Assembly: GCF_900099925.1 (NCBI RefSeq)
Contig: NZ_FNDE01000023.1
Location: 1-51,865, forward strand
DNA length: 51,865 nucleotides
Reading direction: 5' to 3'
Source: Aneurinibacillus thermoaerophilus
GTDB lineage: Bacteria; Bacillota; Bacilli; Aneurinibacillales; Aneurinibacillaceae
In this document: piece by piece, positions 19,500-28,903 of the stretch
How positions within the stretch are numbered: position 1 is the first letter of the stretch
Layout: each line of letters starts with the position of its first letter
Made by a program: the position numbers and the translations under genes
Notes under the pieces: model-generated
What the model was told of the DNA's origin: nothing
The model's input: only the letters and a program-made list of their open reading frames with translations
The model's database searches: none

Positions 19500-19685
19500 T
19501 TACCAGCTTGCTTTCTTCACTCCAGGCAATTGGCCTTGGTATGCTAATTCGCGAATACAAATCCGGCACAGTTTAAATTTACGATACACGGAATGCGGAC
19601 GACCGCAGCGTTCGCAACGTGTGTAGGCACGTACTTTAAACTTCGGCTTGCGCTTTTGCTTCGCGATCATTGATTTTTTAGCCAC
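19500..19685 (-). CDS. rpsZ: 30S ribosomal protein S14, zinc-binding type
   Basis: This 61-residue C+ form of S14 has the ribbon [20 protein letters not shown] giving four zinc-binding Cys. Bacillus species often carry a second, zinc-free S14 elsewhere for zinc limitation; none is in this window. Confidence 0.97.
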   Translation of the reverse strand: MAKKSMIAKQKRKPKFKVRAYTRCERCGRPHSVYRKFKLCRICIRELAYQGQLPGVKKASW

Positions 19686-19718
19686 GTGCTTTCCTCCTTA
19701 TCGTATAAAAATCCGAAA

Positions 19719-20261
19719 CTACTTGGCGAAAGGAGCGCCCAATTGTGTCAACAGTTCGCGGCTTTCTTCGTCCGTTTTCGCTGTCGTTACGATTACGATA
19801 TCCATTCCGCGGATTGCATCCACTTTATCGTACTCGATCTCAGGGAAAATCAATTGCTCTTTTAAACCGAGTGTGTAGTTTCCGCGTCCATCGAACGCTT
19901 TTGTGGAAATGCCTCGAAAATCACGCACGCGGGGAAGAGCAATGTTGAACAATTTATCCAAGAAGTGATACATACGCTCACCGCGCAATGTCACTTTGCA
20001 TCCGATCGGCATACCTTCGCGAAGGCGGAAGCCTGCGATGGATTTTTTTGCACGAGTGATAACCGGTTTTTGACCCGCGATCGTCTCGAGGTCGCGAACC
20101 GCTCCGTCCAGAATTTTCGGGTTGGAAACAGCTTCACCCAGACCCATGTTGATAATAACTTTTTCAACTTTCGGCACCTGCATGACAGACTTATATCCGA
20201 ACTTCTGCATCAGGGCCGGTGTGATTTTTTCTTTGTAAGCTTCTAATAATCTAGCAGCCAT
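19719..20261 (-). CDS. rplE: 50S ribosomal protein L5
   Basis: This 180-residue 5S rRNA-binding protein includes [19 protein letters not shown], the block [20 protein letters not shown] and the terminal region [20 protein letters not shown]. Length is normal; it lies between rplX and rpsZ. Confidence 0.97.
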   Translation of the reverse strand: MAARLLEAYKEKITPALMQKFGYKSVMQVPKVEKVIINMGLGEAVSNPKILDGAVRDLETIAGQKPVITRAKKSIAGFRLREGMPIGCKVTLRGERMYHFLDKLFNIALPRVRDFRGISTKAFDGRGNYTLGLKEQLIFPEIEYDKVDAIRGMDIVIVTTAKTDEESRELLTQLGAPFAK

Positions 20262-20290
20262 TTAAAAGACCTCCTTTCCGACCTGACTAC

Positions 20291-20617
20291 TTAATCCAAT
20301 ACTTCGCCAGATTTTTTTGCAACGCGTACTTTCTTTCCGTCTACAATTTTATGACCGATACGAGTCGGCTCGCCAGTTTTCGGGTCAATAATCATTACGT
20401 TGGAAGCATGAATCGGAGCTTCCTGTGTAACGATACCGCCCTGAGGATTGCTAGCATTTGCACGCGTGTGCTTTTTCACCATGTTTACGCCCTCTACAAG
20501 CACACGGCCCGTTTTCGGGTAAGCTGCAAGAATACGTCCTTTTTTGCCTTTATCTTTACCGCTAATAACCATTACGTTATCACCGGTTTTTACGTGCATT
20601 TTTACTTTCCCGGACAT
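20291..20617 (-). CDS. rplX: 50S ribosomal protein L24
   Basis: This 108-residue protein has the KOW motif ([20 protein letters not shown]) and starts at ATG 20617, with GGAGGTG 5 bases upstream. It is one of two assembly initiator proteins of the 50S subunit. Confidence 0.96.
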   Translation of the reverse strand: MSGKVKMHVKTGDNVMVISGKDKGKKGRILAAYPKTGRVLVEGVNMVKKHTRANASNPQGGIVTQEAPIHASNVMIIDPKTGEPTRIGHKIVDGKKVRVAKKSGEVLD

Positions 20618-20660
20618 GACGGCACCTCCTTATGTTTACTTAGCATGCCTCGTTCAGGTT

Positions 20661-21029
20661 TTACAGTACTTCAGGAGCCAGTGAAACGATTTTCATGAAG
20701 TCTTTGTCACGAAGTTCGCGGGCAACTGGTCCGAAGATACGTGTTCCACGCGGGCTCTTATCTTCACGCACGATAACTGCCGCGTTCTCATCAAAACGGA
20801 TGTAAGAACCGTCGTTACGGCGAACGCCGCTCTTAGAACGCACGATTACGGCTTTTACTACATCGCCTTTCTTAACAACGCCACCTGGTGTTGCTTGTTT
20901 TACTGAGCAAACGATCACATCACCAATGTTAGCGAACTTACGACCAGAACCGCCCAGAACTTTAATGCACATTAATTCTTTCGCTCCGGAGTTATCGGCT
21001 ACACGTAAACGAGTTTGAGTTTGAATCAC
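20661..21029 (-). CDS. rplN: 50S ribosomal protein L14
   Basis: This 122-residue protein starts [20 protein letters not shown] and contains the family core [20 protein letters not shown]. It forms intersubunit bridges. It lies between rpsQ and rplX. Confidence 0.97.
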   Translation of the reverse strand: MIQTQTRLRVADNSGAKELMCIKVLGGSGRKFANIGDVIVCSVKQATPGGVVKKGDVVKAVIVRSKSGVRRNDGSYIRFDENAAVIVREDKSPRGTRIFGPVARELRDKDFMKIVSLAPEVL

Positions 21030-21071
21030 GGAGAGTCCCTCCCTTCAGATGTTACTGAAACGTCCAAATGA

Positions 21072-21338
21072 TTAGATAATAACGGCTTTCTCAACCACTT
21101 CAACCAGTCTCCAACGCTTGTCTTTAGACAGCGGACGGGTTTCCATGATTTTTACTAGATCGCCGATTTTTGCAGTATTTTGCTCATCATGAGCTTTGAA
21201 TTTCTTGGAGTATTTCACGCGCTTTCCGTAAAGCGGATGCTTTTTGTATGTTTCGACAAGAACCACGATCGTTTTATCCATCTTGTCGGAAACAACTTTT
21301 CCAAGAACAACTTTACGCCCATTGCGTGTTTCTGCCAT
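21072..21338 (-). CDS. rpsQ: 30S ribosomal protein S17
   Basis: This 88-residue OB-fold protein includes [20 protein letters not shown] and [20 protein letters not shown]. Length is typical for Bacillales. Confidence 0.97.
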   Translation of the reverse strand: MAETRNGRKVVLGKVVSDKMDKTIVVLVETYKKHPLYGKRVKYSKKFKAHDEQNTAKIGDLVKIMETRPLSKDKRWRLVEVVEKAVII

Positions 21339-21358
21339 GTTTGCGACCTCCTCTCTTA

Positions 21359-21556
21359 TTAGCTAATACCTAATTCACGTTCGCGAAGGATAGTTTTTGC
21401 TCTCGCGATGTCTTTGCGTACCTGACGAATACGTGCAGTGTTATCCAGCTGACCAGTCGCTAATTGAAAACGGAGGTTGAAAAGTTCTTCCTTCAGGGAA
21501 GTTAACTTTTGTTCAATTTCGGCAGTGGTCAAATTACGAATTTCATTAGCTTTCAT
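21359..21556 (-). CDS. rpmC: 50S ribosomal protein L29
   Basis: This 65-residue helical protein ([18 protein letters not shown]) lines the polypeptide exit tunnel. ATG 21556 is chosen because GGTGGTGACG precedes it. The gene overlaps the 3' end of rplP by 11 bases, giving translational coupling. Confidence 0.96.
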   Translation of the reverse strand: MKANEIRNLTTAEIEQKLTSLKEELFNLRFQLATGQLDNTARIRQVRKDIARAKTILRERELGIS

Positions 21557-21980
21557 TTGCGTCACCACCCGTTTCTTCCCGTTTTACAAACTTGCATTTA
21601 ATCGGAAGTTTGTGCATGGCCAGACGCATTGCTTCACGAGCTACCTCTTCGGACACACCAGCCAGCTCAAACATTACTTTTCCTGGTTTTACAACCGCTA
21701 CCCAGTGTTCTACAGAACCTTTACCAGAACCCATCCGTACTTCCAACGGCTTCGCCGTGATCGGCTTATCTGGGAAGATTTTAATCCATACTTTACCGCC
21801 ACGTTTAATATAACGAGTCATCGCACGACGAGCGGCCTCGATCTGACGGTTTGTAACCCAAGAAGCTTCCAAAGCTTGCAGACCGTATTCACCGAAAGTA
21901 ACAGTTGTACCGCCTTTTGCTTGCCCTCTCAGGTTCGGACGGTGCTGTTTGCGGTGTTTTACGCGCTTAGGAATTAACAT
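21546..21980 (-). CDS. rplP: 50S ribosomal protein L16
   Basis: This 144-residue protein starts [20 protein letters not shown] and contains the block [20 protein letters not shown]. It helps position tRNA at the A site. The rpsC stop is 2 bases upstream of the start. Confidence 0.97.
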   Translation of the reverse strand: MLIPKRVKHRKQHRPNLRGQAKGGTTVTFGEYGLQALEASWVTNRQIEAARRAMTRYIKRGGKVWIKIFPDKPITAKPLEVRMGSGKGSVEHWVAVVKPGKVMFELAGVSEEVAREAMRLAMHKLPIKCKFVKREETGGDANES

Positions 21981-21982
21981 AA

Positions 21983-22645
21983 TTATTGGCCTCCTTCCTC
22001 TTCAGTTCTCTTCTTCGCTTGAGGAAGAACTTCTCCACGATAAATCCATACTTTTACGCCGATTTTTCCGTACGTAGTATCAGCTTCAGCAGTACCATAG
22101 TCGATGTCAGCACGCAGTGTGTGCAGCGGAACCGTACCTTCGCTGTATCCTTCGGAACGAGCGATGTCTGCGCCGCCCAAACGGCCGCTTACCATCGTTT
22201 TGATTCCTTGAGCACCTGCGCGCATTGTGCGTTGCAGCGCTTGTTTTTGCGCACGACGGAAAGAAATACGGTTTTCCAACTGACGTGCAATGCTTTGTGC
22301 AACAAGCGTTGCATCCATATCAGGATTTTTGATTTCGTTGATGTTGATATGAACTTTCTTGCCAGTCAGGTTAGACAAAGCTTTGCGAAGCTTTTCTACT
22401 TCACTTCCGCCTTTCCCAATAACCATACCTGGCTTCGCAGTGTGGATAGTAACATTCAAACGGTTGGCAGCACGCTCAATTTCAATTGTAGAAACAGAAG
22501 CGTCTTTCAACTGGTCTTTAATATATTGACGGACCTTCAGGTCTTCATGTAACAGATCAGCATAATCTTTCTCCGCGAACCATTTAGACTCCCAGTCACG
22601 GATAATGCCAACCCGAAGTCCTACCGGGCTAACTTTTTGACCCAC
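21983..22645 (-). CDS. rpsC: 30S ribosomal protein S3
   Basis: This 220-residue protein has the N-terminal block [20 protein letters not shown], a KH domain with the GxxG loop ([19 protein letters not shown]), and the C-terminal domain ending RTEEEGGQ. It forms part of the mRNA entry helicase site. Confidence 0.97.
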   Translation of the reverse strand: MGQKVSPVGLRVGIIRDWESKWFAEKDYADLLHEDLKVRQYIKDQLKDASVSTIEIERAANRLNVTIHTAKPGMVIGKGGSEVEKLRKALSNLTGKKVHININEIKNPDMDATLVAQSIARQLENRISFRRAQKQALQRTMRAGAQGIKTMVSGRLGGADIARSEGYSEGTVPLHTLRADIDYGTAEADTTYGKIGVKVWIYRGEVLPQAKKRTEEEGGQ

Positions 22646-22661
22646 TCGCTATCCCTCCTTA

Positions 22662-22997
22662 TTACTTCTTTTCAGACAGAATGACCGTTACGTGACTTGT
22701 GCGCTTGTTAATCCGGCTCGCACGACCCATTGCACGAGGACGGAAACGTTTCAGTGTCGGGCCTTCGTCTACGAAAATTTTGCTAATAACCAGATTGTTA
22801 GAGTCCATGTTCAGGTTGTGCTCCGCATTGGCAACAGCTGACATTAACACTTTTTCGATAACCGGAGAAGCAGCTTTCGGCGTATGCTTCAAGATAGCAA
22901 TCGCTTCACCTACTTCTTTACCGCGAATTAAGTCAACTACCAGACGCATTTTACGAGGAGCAATGCGAACATAACGAGCTACCGCTTTCGCTTCCAT
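22662..22997 (-). CDS. rplV: 50S ribosomal protein L22
   Basis: This 111-residue protein includes [20 protein letters not shown] and the extended hairpin [20 protein letters not shown] that lines the exit tunnel, where macrolide-resistance changes map in other species. No abnormality is seen. Confidence 0.97.
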   Translation of the reverse strand: MEAKAVARYVRIAPRKMRLVVDLIRGKEVGEAIAILKHTPKAASPVIEKVLMSAVANAEHNLNMDSNNLVISKIFVDEGPTLKRFRPRAMGRASRINKRTSHVTVILSEKK

Positions 22998-23034
22998 GTG
23001 AGTAACCTCCTCTCTTCCTTCAACCTATAAGTTA

Positions 23035-23313
23035 TTACCGCTTTGTCTTTTTGTCAGTATCTACGTGACCCTTGAAGGTACGTGTTGGAGCAAATTCTCC
23101 AAGCTTATGTCCGACCATATCCTCGGTTACATATACAGGCACATGTTTACGTCCATCGTACACTGCAAATGTATGACCAACGAATTCCGGGAAGATTGTG
23201 GAGCGACGAGACCAAGTTTTGATTACTTTCTTCTCGCCTTTTTCATTTTGCTCAATGACCTTTTTCATAAGATGATCATCAACAAAAGGTCCCTTTTTTA
23301 AGCTGCGTCCCAT
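23035..23313 (-). CDS. rpsS: 30S ribosomal protein S19
   Basis: This 92-residue protein starts [19 protein letters not shown] and contains the family block [15 protein letters not shown]. The start at 23313 gives the normal length; the frame is open upstream to 23367 but that part is unlike S19. Confidence 0.97.
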   Translation of the reverse strand: MGRSLKKGPFVDDHLMKKVIEQNEKGEKKVIKTWSRRSTIFPEFVGHTFAVYDGRKHVPVYVTEDMVGHKLGEFAPTRTFKGHVDTDKKTKR

Positions 23314-23373
23314 GAACGAACCTCCCTTCGTGATAGAAGTGCGGTGACCTGCGACCGCACCTTGCAAACAGCA

Positions 23374-24204
23374 TTATTTTTTACGGCTACGAATAATATA
23401 TTTATTAGAGTGCTTGTTTTTCTTACGAGTTTTCGCACCAAGAGTCGGTTTGCCCCAAGGAGTAAGCGGACCGCTACGGCCGATCGGAGCACGACCTTCA
23501 CCACCACCGTGCGGATGGTCAACCGGGTTCATTACAGAACCACGAACCGTTGGGCGCTTGCCTAACCAGCGGGAACGGCCAGCTTTACCGATATTGATAA
23601 GCTCATGATCAAGGTTACCAACCTGACCAATTGTCGCACGGCATTCTTTGCGAATCATGCGGGTTTCACCGGAAGTCAGGCGCACGATTGCATAATCACC
23701 GTCACGGCCCAGCAACTGCGCTTCAGCACCAGCAGAACGAACAAGCTGACCGCCCTTGCCTGCTTTCAATTCAATATTGTGGATAACCGTACCTACCGGG
23801 ATTTTTTCCAAAGGCAACGCGTTACCGATTTTGATATCAGCATCCGGACCAGATTCGATGATCATGCCTACTTGCAAACCATGCGGTGCCAGGATATAAC
23901 GCTTTTCACCATCAGCGTAGTTGATCAGCGCGATATTTGCAGAACGGTTCGGGTCGTACTCGATTGTAGCAACGCGGCCCGGAATACCATCTTTATTGCG
24001 TTTGAAGTCAATAATACGATACTTCTGCTTATGACCGCCACCATGATGACGAACTGTGATTTTACCTTGGTTGTTGCGACCGGCTTTTTTATGTTTCGGC
24101 GCAAGTAGAGATTTTTCCGGTTTGGAAGTTGTAATCTCTTCAAAAGTAGACACAGTCATTTGACGGCGACCAGGAGAAGTCGGTTTATACTTTTTGATTG
24201 CCAT
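23374..24204 (-). CDS. rplB: 50S ribosomal protein L2
   Basis: This 276-residue protein includes [19 protein letters not shown] and the C-terminal signature [20 protein letters not shown], whose conserved His lies near the peptidyl transferase centre. Length is normal. Confidence 0.97.
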   Translation of the reverse strand: MAIKKYKPTSPGRRQMTVSTFEEITTSKPEKSLLAPKHKKAGRNNQGKITVRHHGGGHKQKYRIIDFKRNKDGIPGRVATIEYDPNRSANIALINYADGEKRYILAPHGLQVGMIIESGPDADIKIGNALPLEKIPVGTVIHNIELKAGKGGQLVRSAGAEAQLLGRDGDYAIVRLTSGETRMIRKECRATIGQVGNLDHELINIGKAGRSRWLGKRPTVRGSVMNPVDHPHGGGEGRAPIGRSGPLTPWGKPTLGAKTRKKNKHSNKYIIRSRKK

Positions 24205-24236
24205 TTATTTTCCCTCCTTCGCTTACGTCGCTAGAA

Positions 24237-24527
24237 TTATACACCTTCAAAAAAATCAAGCGATTTACTGTCTTCGCTCAGTTGGACAATCGCTTTTTTC
24301 CAGTCAGAACGTTTTCCAAAATATCTACCTACGCGCTTCGGCTTACCTTTAACACGCATTGTATTTACGCTCACAACTTTTACGTCGAAGATGCGTTGGA
24401 TTGCATCTTTGATTTCTGTTTTGTTTGCACGTAAATCAACTTCGAATACGTATTTGTTGCTGGCCATCATGTCAGCAGTACGTTCGGTAATAACCGGGCG
24501 CTTGATAATATCGCGAGGATCTTTCAT
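24237..24527 (-). CDS. rplW: 50S ribosomal protein L23
   Basis: This 96-residue protein starts [20 protein letters not shown] and lies at the tunnel exit, where it docks trigger factor and SRP. The start abuts the rplD stop (shared base at 24527). Confidence 0.96.
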   Translation of the reverse strand: MKDPRDIIKRPVITERTADMMASNKYVFEVDLRANKTEIKDAIQRIFDVKVVSVNTMRVKGKPKRVGRYFGKRSDWKKAIVQLSEDSKSLDFFEGV

Positions 24528-25150
24528 TATGCAAGCACCTCCTCAACTTTTGCGACTGCATCCTGCGTAATCAGCAACTTGTCATGATGCAAAACATCAA
24601 GAACGTTGATTCCGCTGGCAGAAACAAATTTTACTCCAGGGATGTTACGAGCGGACAGCGCGACGTTGTCATTGTATTCGCCAGTAACAACAAGAACTTT
24701 GTTATCTACTTTCAGATTTCCGAGCACTTTCACCATTTCTTTTGTTTTCGGTGCTTCAAAGCTCAGAGAATCCAATACTACGATTTCATCGTTTTTCACC
24801 TTGGAAGACAGTGCGGATTTCATTGCCAGACGACGAACCTTCTTAGGAAGTTTGTAAGCATAGCTGCGTGGCGTCGGTCCGAATACAGTACCACCGCCTA
24901 CCCATTGTGGCGCGCGGATGCTACCTTGGCGAGCGCGTCCTGTCCCTTTTTGTCTCCACGGCTTGCGGCCACCACCGCTTACTGCGGAACGATTTTTTGT
25001 AGCGTGAGTGCCGGCGCGACGGGAAGCTTGTTGCATAATAACATAGTCAGCAAGCACCGCTTCGTTCGGTTCGATTCCGAATACAGCATCGGAAAGCTCG
25101 ATTTCACCTACTTGTTTGCCAGCTTGATTAAAAAGAGTTACTTTAGGCAT
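24527..25150 (-). CDS. rplD: 50S ribosomal protein L4
   Basis: This 207-residue protein includes the extended tunnel loop [20 protein letters not shown] and the globular C-terminal domain. In some bacteria L4 represses the S10 operon; that is not shown here. Confidence 0.96.
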   Translation of the reverse strand: MPKVTLFNQAGKQVGEIELSDAVFGIEPNEAVLADYVIMQQASRRAGTHATKNRSAVSGGGRKPWRQKGTGRARQGSIRAPQWVGGGTVFGPTPRSYAYKLPKKVRRLAMKSALSSKVKNDEIVVLDSLSFEAPKTKEMVKVLGNLKVDNKVLVVTGEYNDNVALSARNIPGVKFVSASGINVLDVLHHDKLLITQDAVAKVEEVLA

Positions 25151-25170
25151 TGCGAGTCCTCCTTTCCTGA

Positions 25171-25803
25171 TTATTTGCTGCCTTTCACGGCAGATTTTAC
25201 AACTACGAAACTATTTTTAGCGCCCGGAATGGCACCTTTGATCAATAGTAGGTTGCGTTCTGCGTCAACAGATACAACTTCAAGATTTTGGATCGTAACT
25301 TTTTCTCCGCCCATACGACCCGGCAGCGGTTTACCTTTTACTACACGGTTCGGAGCGATCGGACCCATCGAACCAGGACCACGATGGTAACGGGAACCGT
25401 GAGCCATCGGTCCGCGAGCTTGACCATGACGCTTGATAGAACCGGCAAACCCTTTCCCTTTGGAAGTACCGGTTACATCAACGATGTCTCCCTCTGCAAA
25501 AATATCAGCTTTAATTTCCTGACCAACTTCGTATTGGGACAAATCAACATTACGAAGTTCACGAACGAAGCGCTTAGGCGTTGTATTAGCTTTTGCTGCA
25601 TGGCCTTTTTCCGGCTTGTTAGCACGAACTTCTTTCTTGTCAGCGAAGCCCAACTGGATCGCTTCATATCCATCAGTCGCTTGATCCTTCTTCTGCAAAA
25701 CAACGCAAGGACCCGCTTCAACAACAGTTACCGGAACCACTACGCCATCAGCATTGAAAATTTGGGTCATCCCAATTTTTCTACCTAAGATTCCTTTGGT
25801 CAT
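25171..25803 (-). CDS. rplC: 50S ribosomal protein L3
   Basis: This 210-residue protein starts [20 protein letters not shown] and contains the glutamine-loop block [25 protein letters not shown] lies 8 bases before ATG 25803; the in-frame GTG at 25812 overlaps the ribosome-binding site and is rejected. Confidence 0.96.
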   Translation of the reverse strand: MTKGILGRKIGMTQIFNADGVVVPVTVVEAGPCVVLQKKDQATDGYEAIQLGFADKKEVRANKPEKGHAAKANTTPKRFVRELRNVDLSQYEVGQEIKADIFAEGDIVDVTGTSKGKGFAGSIKRHGQARGPMAHGSRYHRGPGSMGPIAPNRVVKGKPLPGRMGGEKVTIQNLEVVSVDAERNLLLIKGAIPGAKNSFVVVKSAVKGSK

Positions 25804-25882
25804 GGTAGCCACCTCCTATTGTGTAATCAAAAATCCATGTATTTATCGTTCAATTATTTTCGTTTCGTTGGTTTGTGTTTGC

Positions 25883-26329
<447 letters not shown>

Positions 26330-26358
26330 ATTATATTAAAAGCATAGGTTGAATGCAA
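26330..26358 (-). promoter_or_regulatory. S10 operon promoter, proximal (sigma-A)
   Basis: The minus strand shows -35 TTGCAT (26353-26358), a 17-base spacer and a perfect -10 TATAAT (26330-26335), upstream of rpsJ. Confidence 0.75.
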
Positions 26359-26408
26359 GGTTTTTCTCTCTCTGCATCATTATTTATGTAATGACCCAGA
26401 CCTTGAAT

Positions 26409-26437
26409 ATTCTATCGTATCCCTATTTAAAAAGCAA
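26409..26437 (-). promoter_or_regulatory. S10 operon promoter, distal (sigma-A)
   Basis: The minus strand shows -35 TTGCTT (26432-26437), a 17-base spacer and -10 TAGAAT (26409-26414), 79 bases upstream of the proximal promoter. Confidence 0.6.
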
Positions 26438-26449
26438 GACACGATGTTT

Positions 26450-26890
26450 ATTTTTTTGAGCCAAATACGCCCTTCCTCCGTACCACGAGTGATTTTATGT
26501 CAATCAAGCGATTCAAGAAAAGGCATCAAACATTTGCGCGATAATCCCAGTACTTCCTTGGCGGCGCCCGGCGTCAATATTTCCTCCACTACTGTTTCCC
26601 GACGCAGCTTTTCGACGCTTTCTTTCCATTTCATCCTATATTATAGAGGTTATCTGCAAGTTCAAGCATCTGCCTGATATCAAGCAAGTATGCTTTCAAA
26701 TCACCAGCCAATCCGTCCGAAATATCATAACGCTGCATTCATTCGTTCCAGTTGGGCGGCACAAGCCCTCCTTCACGTAAATCAGCAACCACCTGTTCCA
26801 TTTTCAGACGATGTTCTTCCGGAAAGTAAAGTATAGCCTTACCGTGTTACTTTCTTCAACAATTTGAATGAGCATGTATAAATCTAGCCA
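26450..26890 (-). pseudogene. Decayed selB-like remnant (C-terminal winged-helix region)
   Basis: No intact gene lies here, but minus-strand translation in shifting frames gives segments resembling the C-terminal winged-helix domains of SelB, the selenocysteine-specific elongation factor. In order they are: LIQIVEESNTVRLYF (around 26870); EEHRLKMEQVVADLREGG followed by LVPPNW (26825-26739, then a stop); LAGDLKAYLLDIRQMLEL; and KESVEKLRRETVVEEILTPG followed by AAKEVLGLSRKCLMPFLESLD (26634-26500, then TGA). The pattern of a PP-x-W helix and a GxSRKxxxPxLExLD helix is typical of SelB winged helices. Frameshifts and stops make it non-functional. Recognition is from memory of the family; no alignment was run. 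Confidence 0.5.
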
Positions 26891-26962
26891 AAATGCTACA
26901 GGTTAAAAAAAGATGCAACCAGATAAATGGCAAAATCCAAAACAGACGTATAGGGGATGAAT

Positions 26963-27136
26963 ATGATGGCACATAAAAATAAGAAAAAGCAGGACTACGA
27001 AGACATGAAAACAATGGTAAATGAATTGGAACGAACTACGGTGGCTTCCAACCTTGCTGAAGATATGGATATCGGCAGTGAGATTGAGCATGATGACGTA
27101 AATCACCGTGATACCGGCATGCGGGATAGCCGATAA
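26963..27136 (+). CDS. Small hypothetical protein (57 residues)
   Basis: This short, highly charged ORF begins Lys-rich (MMAHKNKKKQDYEDMKTM) and ends with an acidic stretch (LAEDMDIGSEIEHDDVNHRD). AGGGG at 26952-26956 lies 6 bases before ATG 26963, and a terminator follows directly after the stop. Together these argue for a real gene. I do not recognise the family. It has no signal peptide or membrane segment. It is convergent with the YhcN-type lipoprotein gene. Confidence 0.6.
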   Translation: MMAHKNKKKQDYEDMKTMVNELERTTVASNLAEDMDIGSEIEHDDVNHRDTGMRDSR

Positions 27137-27140
27137 TGAA

Positions 27141-27180
27141 GAGAAGGCACTTCCTCACAACAGGATGTGCCTTTCCTCTT
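27141..27180 (+). terminator. Rho-independent terminator
   Basis: AAGGCACTTCCT (27144-27155) pairs with AGGATGTGCCTT (27162-27173) with one mismatch, followed by TTCCTCTTTCTTT. It lies between two convergent genes. Confidence 0.7.
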
Positions 27181-27183
27181 TCT

Positions 27184-27936
27184 TTATTCCGAAGCATTTC
27201 TAATAATCAAAGAAATATCTTTTACTAGCTTTTTCGCTGATGGAGAAGAGGCCTGCATTTCCTTTTTAATCCGATCCATCGCCGCTACTGCTTCACGCTG
27301 CTCTACTTTCAAAATCCGAACATTTCCGTCAAACATGGAAGCAATCTGACGGCGGGCTTCTTCCATATTATCGGAGGAAGCTACATTGGGCGTCCCTGAT
27401 GTTCCTGCTGTACCATTGACTTTTTCCCCACCCGCTTTATTATCTGGAAGTTTTTCTGGAGGGCGGCTCATATTGGCTATACCTGTGGCCGAATTTCCCG
27501 AAGTCCCGTTCAGCAGTTTGTTCTGCATCGGATCATAGCTCGTCGATACAATCTTTTTATCTGTTCTTCCCAAAATCACTGTGTCATCAAGTACCAATAC
27601 TTTGACACCTTCCACTCCCCCACTGGCCAATCTCGATTGCAAGTGAGCGGAAATCCCTCCTTCATGAAGACTGGAACTGCCAATCAAACTATAAACAGAC
27701 ATTCCTGTGTTCTGCGCTTCCTTTCCTTCATAACTTGTAGCTTTAACGGTTGAACCTTCCATTTTCCCTGTTTCATTATTATATCCAGGTATTTTGATCG
27801 TTCCTTGAATTTCCTGTGCATGCTCTGCATGCTGGGCACTGGGTGGAGCGGCATTGTCTTTCGGTGCCGCCTGATTGCCGCACGCAGTAGCTAGTAAAGC
27901 AAGCGACAGCACGACACTTATCTTTATTCTTCTCAA
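27184..27936 (-). CDS. YhcN/YlaJ-family sporulation lipoprotein
   Basis: This protein of about 250 residues has a lipoprotein signal peptide ending in lipobox LLATAC. Its central domain contains the YhcN/YlaJ hallmark VKVLVLDDTVILG and, further on, ARRQIASMFDGNVRILKVEQ. Members are spore inner-membrane lipoproteins expressed in the forespore; exact function is poorly known. A Gly/Ser/Thr/Asn-rich insert (about residues 140-190) separates the two halves of the domain. The TTG at 27936 is preferred as start because GGAGGG lies 7 bases before it, while the ATG at 27951 overlaps that ribosome-binding site. Confidence 0.8.
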   Translation of the reverse strand: MRRIKISVVLSLALLATACGNQAAPKDNAAPPSAQHAEHAQEIQGTIKIPGYNNETGKMEGSTVKATSYEGKEAQNTGMSVYSLIGSSSLHEGGISAHLQSRLASGGVEGVKVLVLDDTVILGRTDKKIVSTSYDPMQNKLLNGTSGNSATGIANMSRPPEKLPDNKAGGEKVNGTAGTSGTPNVASSDNMEEARRQIASMFDGNVRILKVEQREAVAAMDRIKKEMQASSPSAKKLVKDISLIIRNASE

Positions 27937-28124
27937 CTCGATTCCCTCCATATTGCTTTAGAACGAATTCTTCATAAATCGCATTCTTATCCTTCCCTTT
28001 ATTTTCCTGAACAATACACAAATAAATCAAAAAAACATTATGACAAAATTTTTAGAATACACAGTTTAACGATGCCCTCTTTTGTATAGAAAGAATAATA
28101 AACAACTTATCAGGAGGTGAATGT

Positions 28125-28880
28125 ATGTCTCCTCAGGACGATACAAAAGGGAACGAAAATGTATCCCGCCGGAACTTTCTAAAAAAATCCGGATATGCAC
28201 TAGGAGGCTTGCTGGTTGGCGGTGTTGTCGGAAGCTTGCTGACGGTCGGCCAAAGACAAGCGGCACCATCTCCTGCGCCGCAAACACAATCAACGACCGA
28301 CTATAACCAGGCTTTGATGTACTTTAGGCCCGACCAATTCCGAATGGTTGAAGCGGCTACAGAGCGGATTTTCCCCGCTGACGAGAATGGCCCTGGCGCC
28401 AAAGATTTGGGTGTCGCTTATTTTATCGATCACCAATTGGCCGGGGATTGGGGATTCAATGCCCGCGATTACATGCGAAGTCCTTTCTTCAAAGGTGAAA
28501 CAGTTCAAGGTTATCAAGGAAGGCTAAACCGAAGAGAAATTTTTGATATCGCGCTTCAGGAAATGCAGAACTACAGCCAGAGAAAATATCAAAAAAATTT
28601 TGCCGATCTGACAGAAGAACAACAGGACGAGGTATTGCGCGCTTTCGAAAAAGATGAAATAAAGCTAACAACCATTTCTCCAAGCGGATTTTTCCGCATA
28701 TTGCGAAATGCCACAATCGAAGGAGTATACGCCGATCCGCTATACGGTGGAAATAAAAATATGGGCGGCTGGAAATTGAAGAATTATCCCGGCAATCAGA
28801 TGGCATACACCAACATTATCGAAAAAGATGAATTTGTTAAAATGCCGCCAAAAAGCTTGAAAGATCACCTCCATACTTAA
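28125..28880 (+). CDS. Gluconate 2-dehydrogenase subunit 3 family protein, Tat-exported
   Basis: This 251-residue protein has a twin-arginine signal peptide (SRRNFLKKSGYALGGLLVGG, about residues 14-33) followed by a Gdh3-type domain (EAATERIFPADENGPGAKDL; IEGVYADPLYGGNKNMGGWK). Such subunits carry or stabilise the partner flavoprotein and export it by the Tat route. AGGAGGTGA lies just before the start. The next two genes, a GMC flavoprotein and tatA, follow closely, forming an operon ending at 30841. No cytochrome c subunit, as in three-subunit gluconate dehydrogenases, is encoded here. The true substrate is unknown. Confidence 0.88.
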   Translation: MSPQDDTKGNENVSRRNFLKKSGYALGGLLVGGVVGSLLTVGQRQAAPSPAPQTQSTTDYNQALMYFRPDQFRMVEAATERIFPADENGPGAKDLGVAYFIDHQLAGDWGFNARDYMRSPFFKGETVQGYQGRLNRREIFDIALQEMQNYSQRKYQKNFADLTEEQQDEVLRAFEKDEIKLTTISPSGFFRILRNATIEGVYADPLYGGNKNMGGWKLKNYPGNQMAYTNIIEKDEFVKMPPKSLKDHLHT

Positions 28881-28903
28881 AGAAAGAAAGGTGAATAAAA
28901 GGA

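Noticed and set aside
26500-26634. In-frame TGA (26500-26502) in the selB-like segment as a possible selenocysteine codon
   Set aside because: Other frameshifts and stops lie close by, SelB itself does not contain selenocysteine, and no SECIS-like hairpin is evident; decay is the simpler reading.
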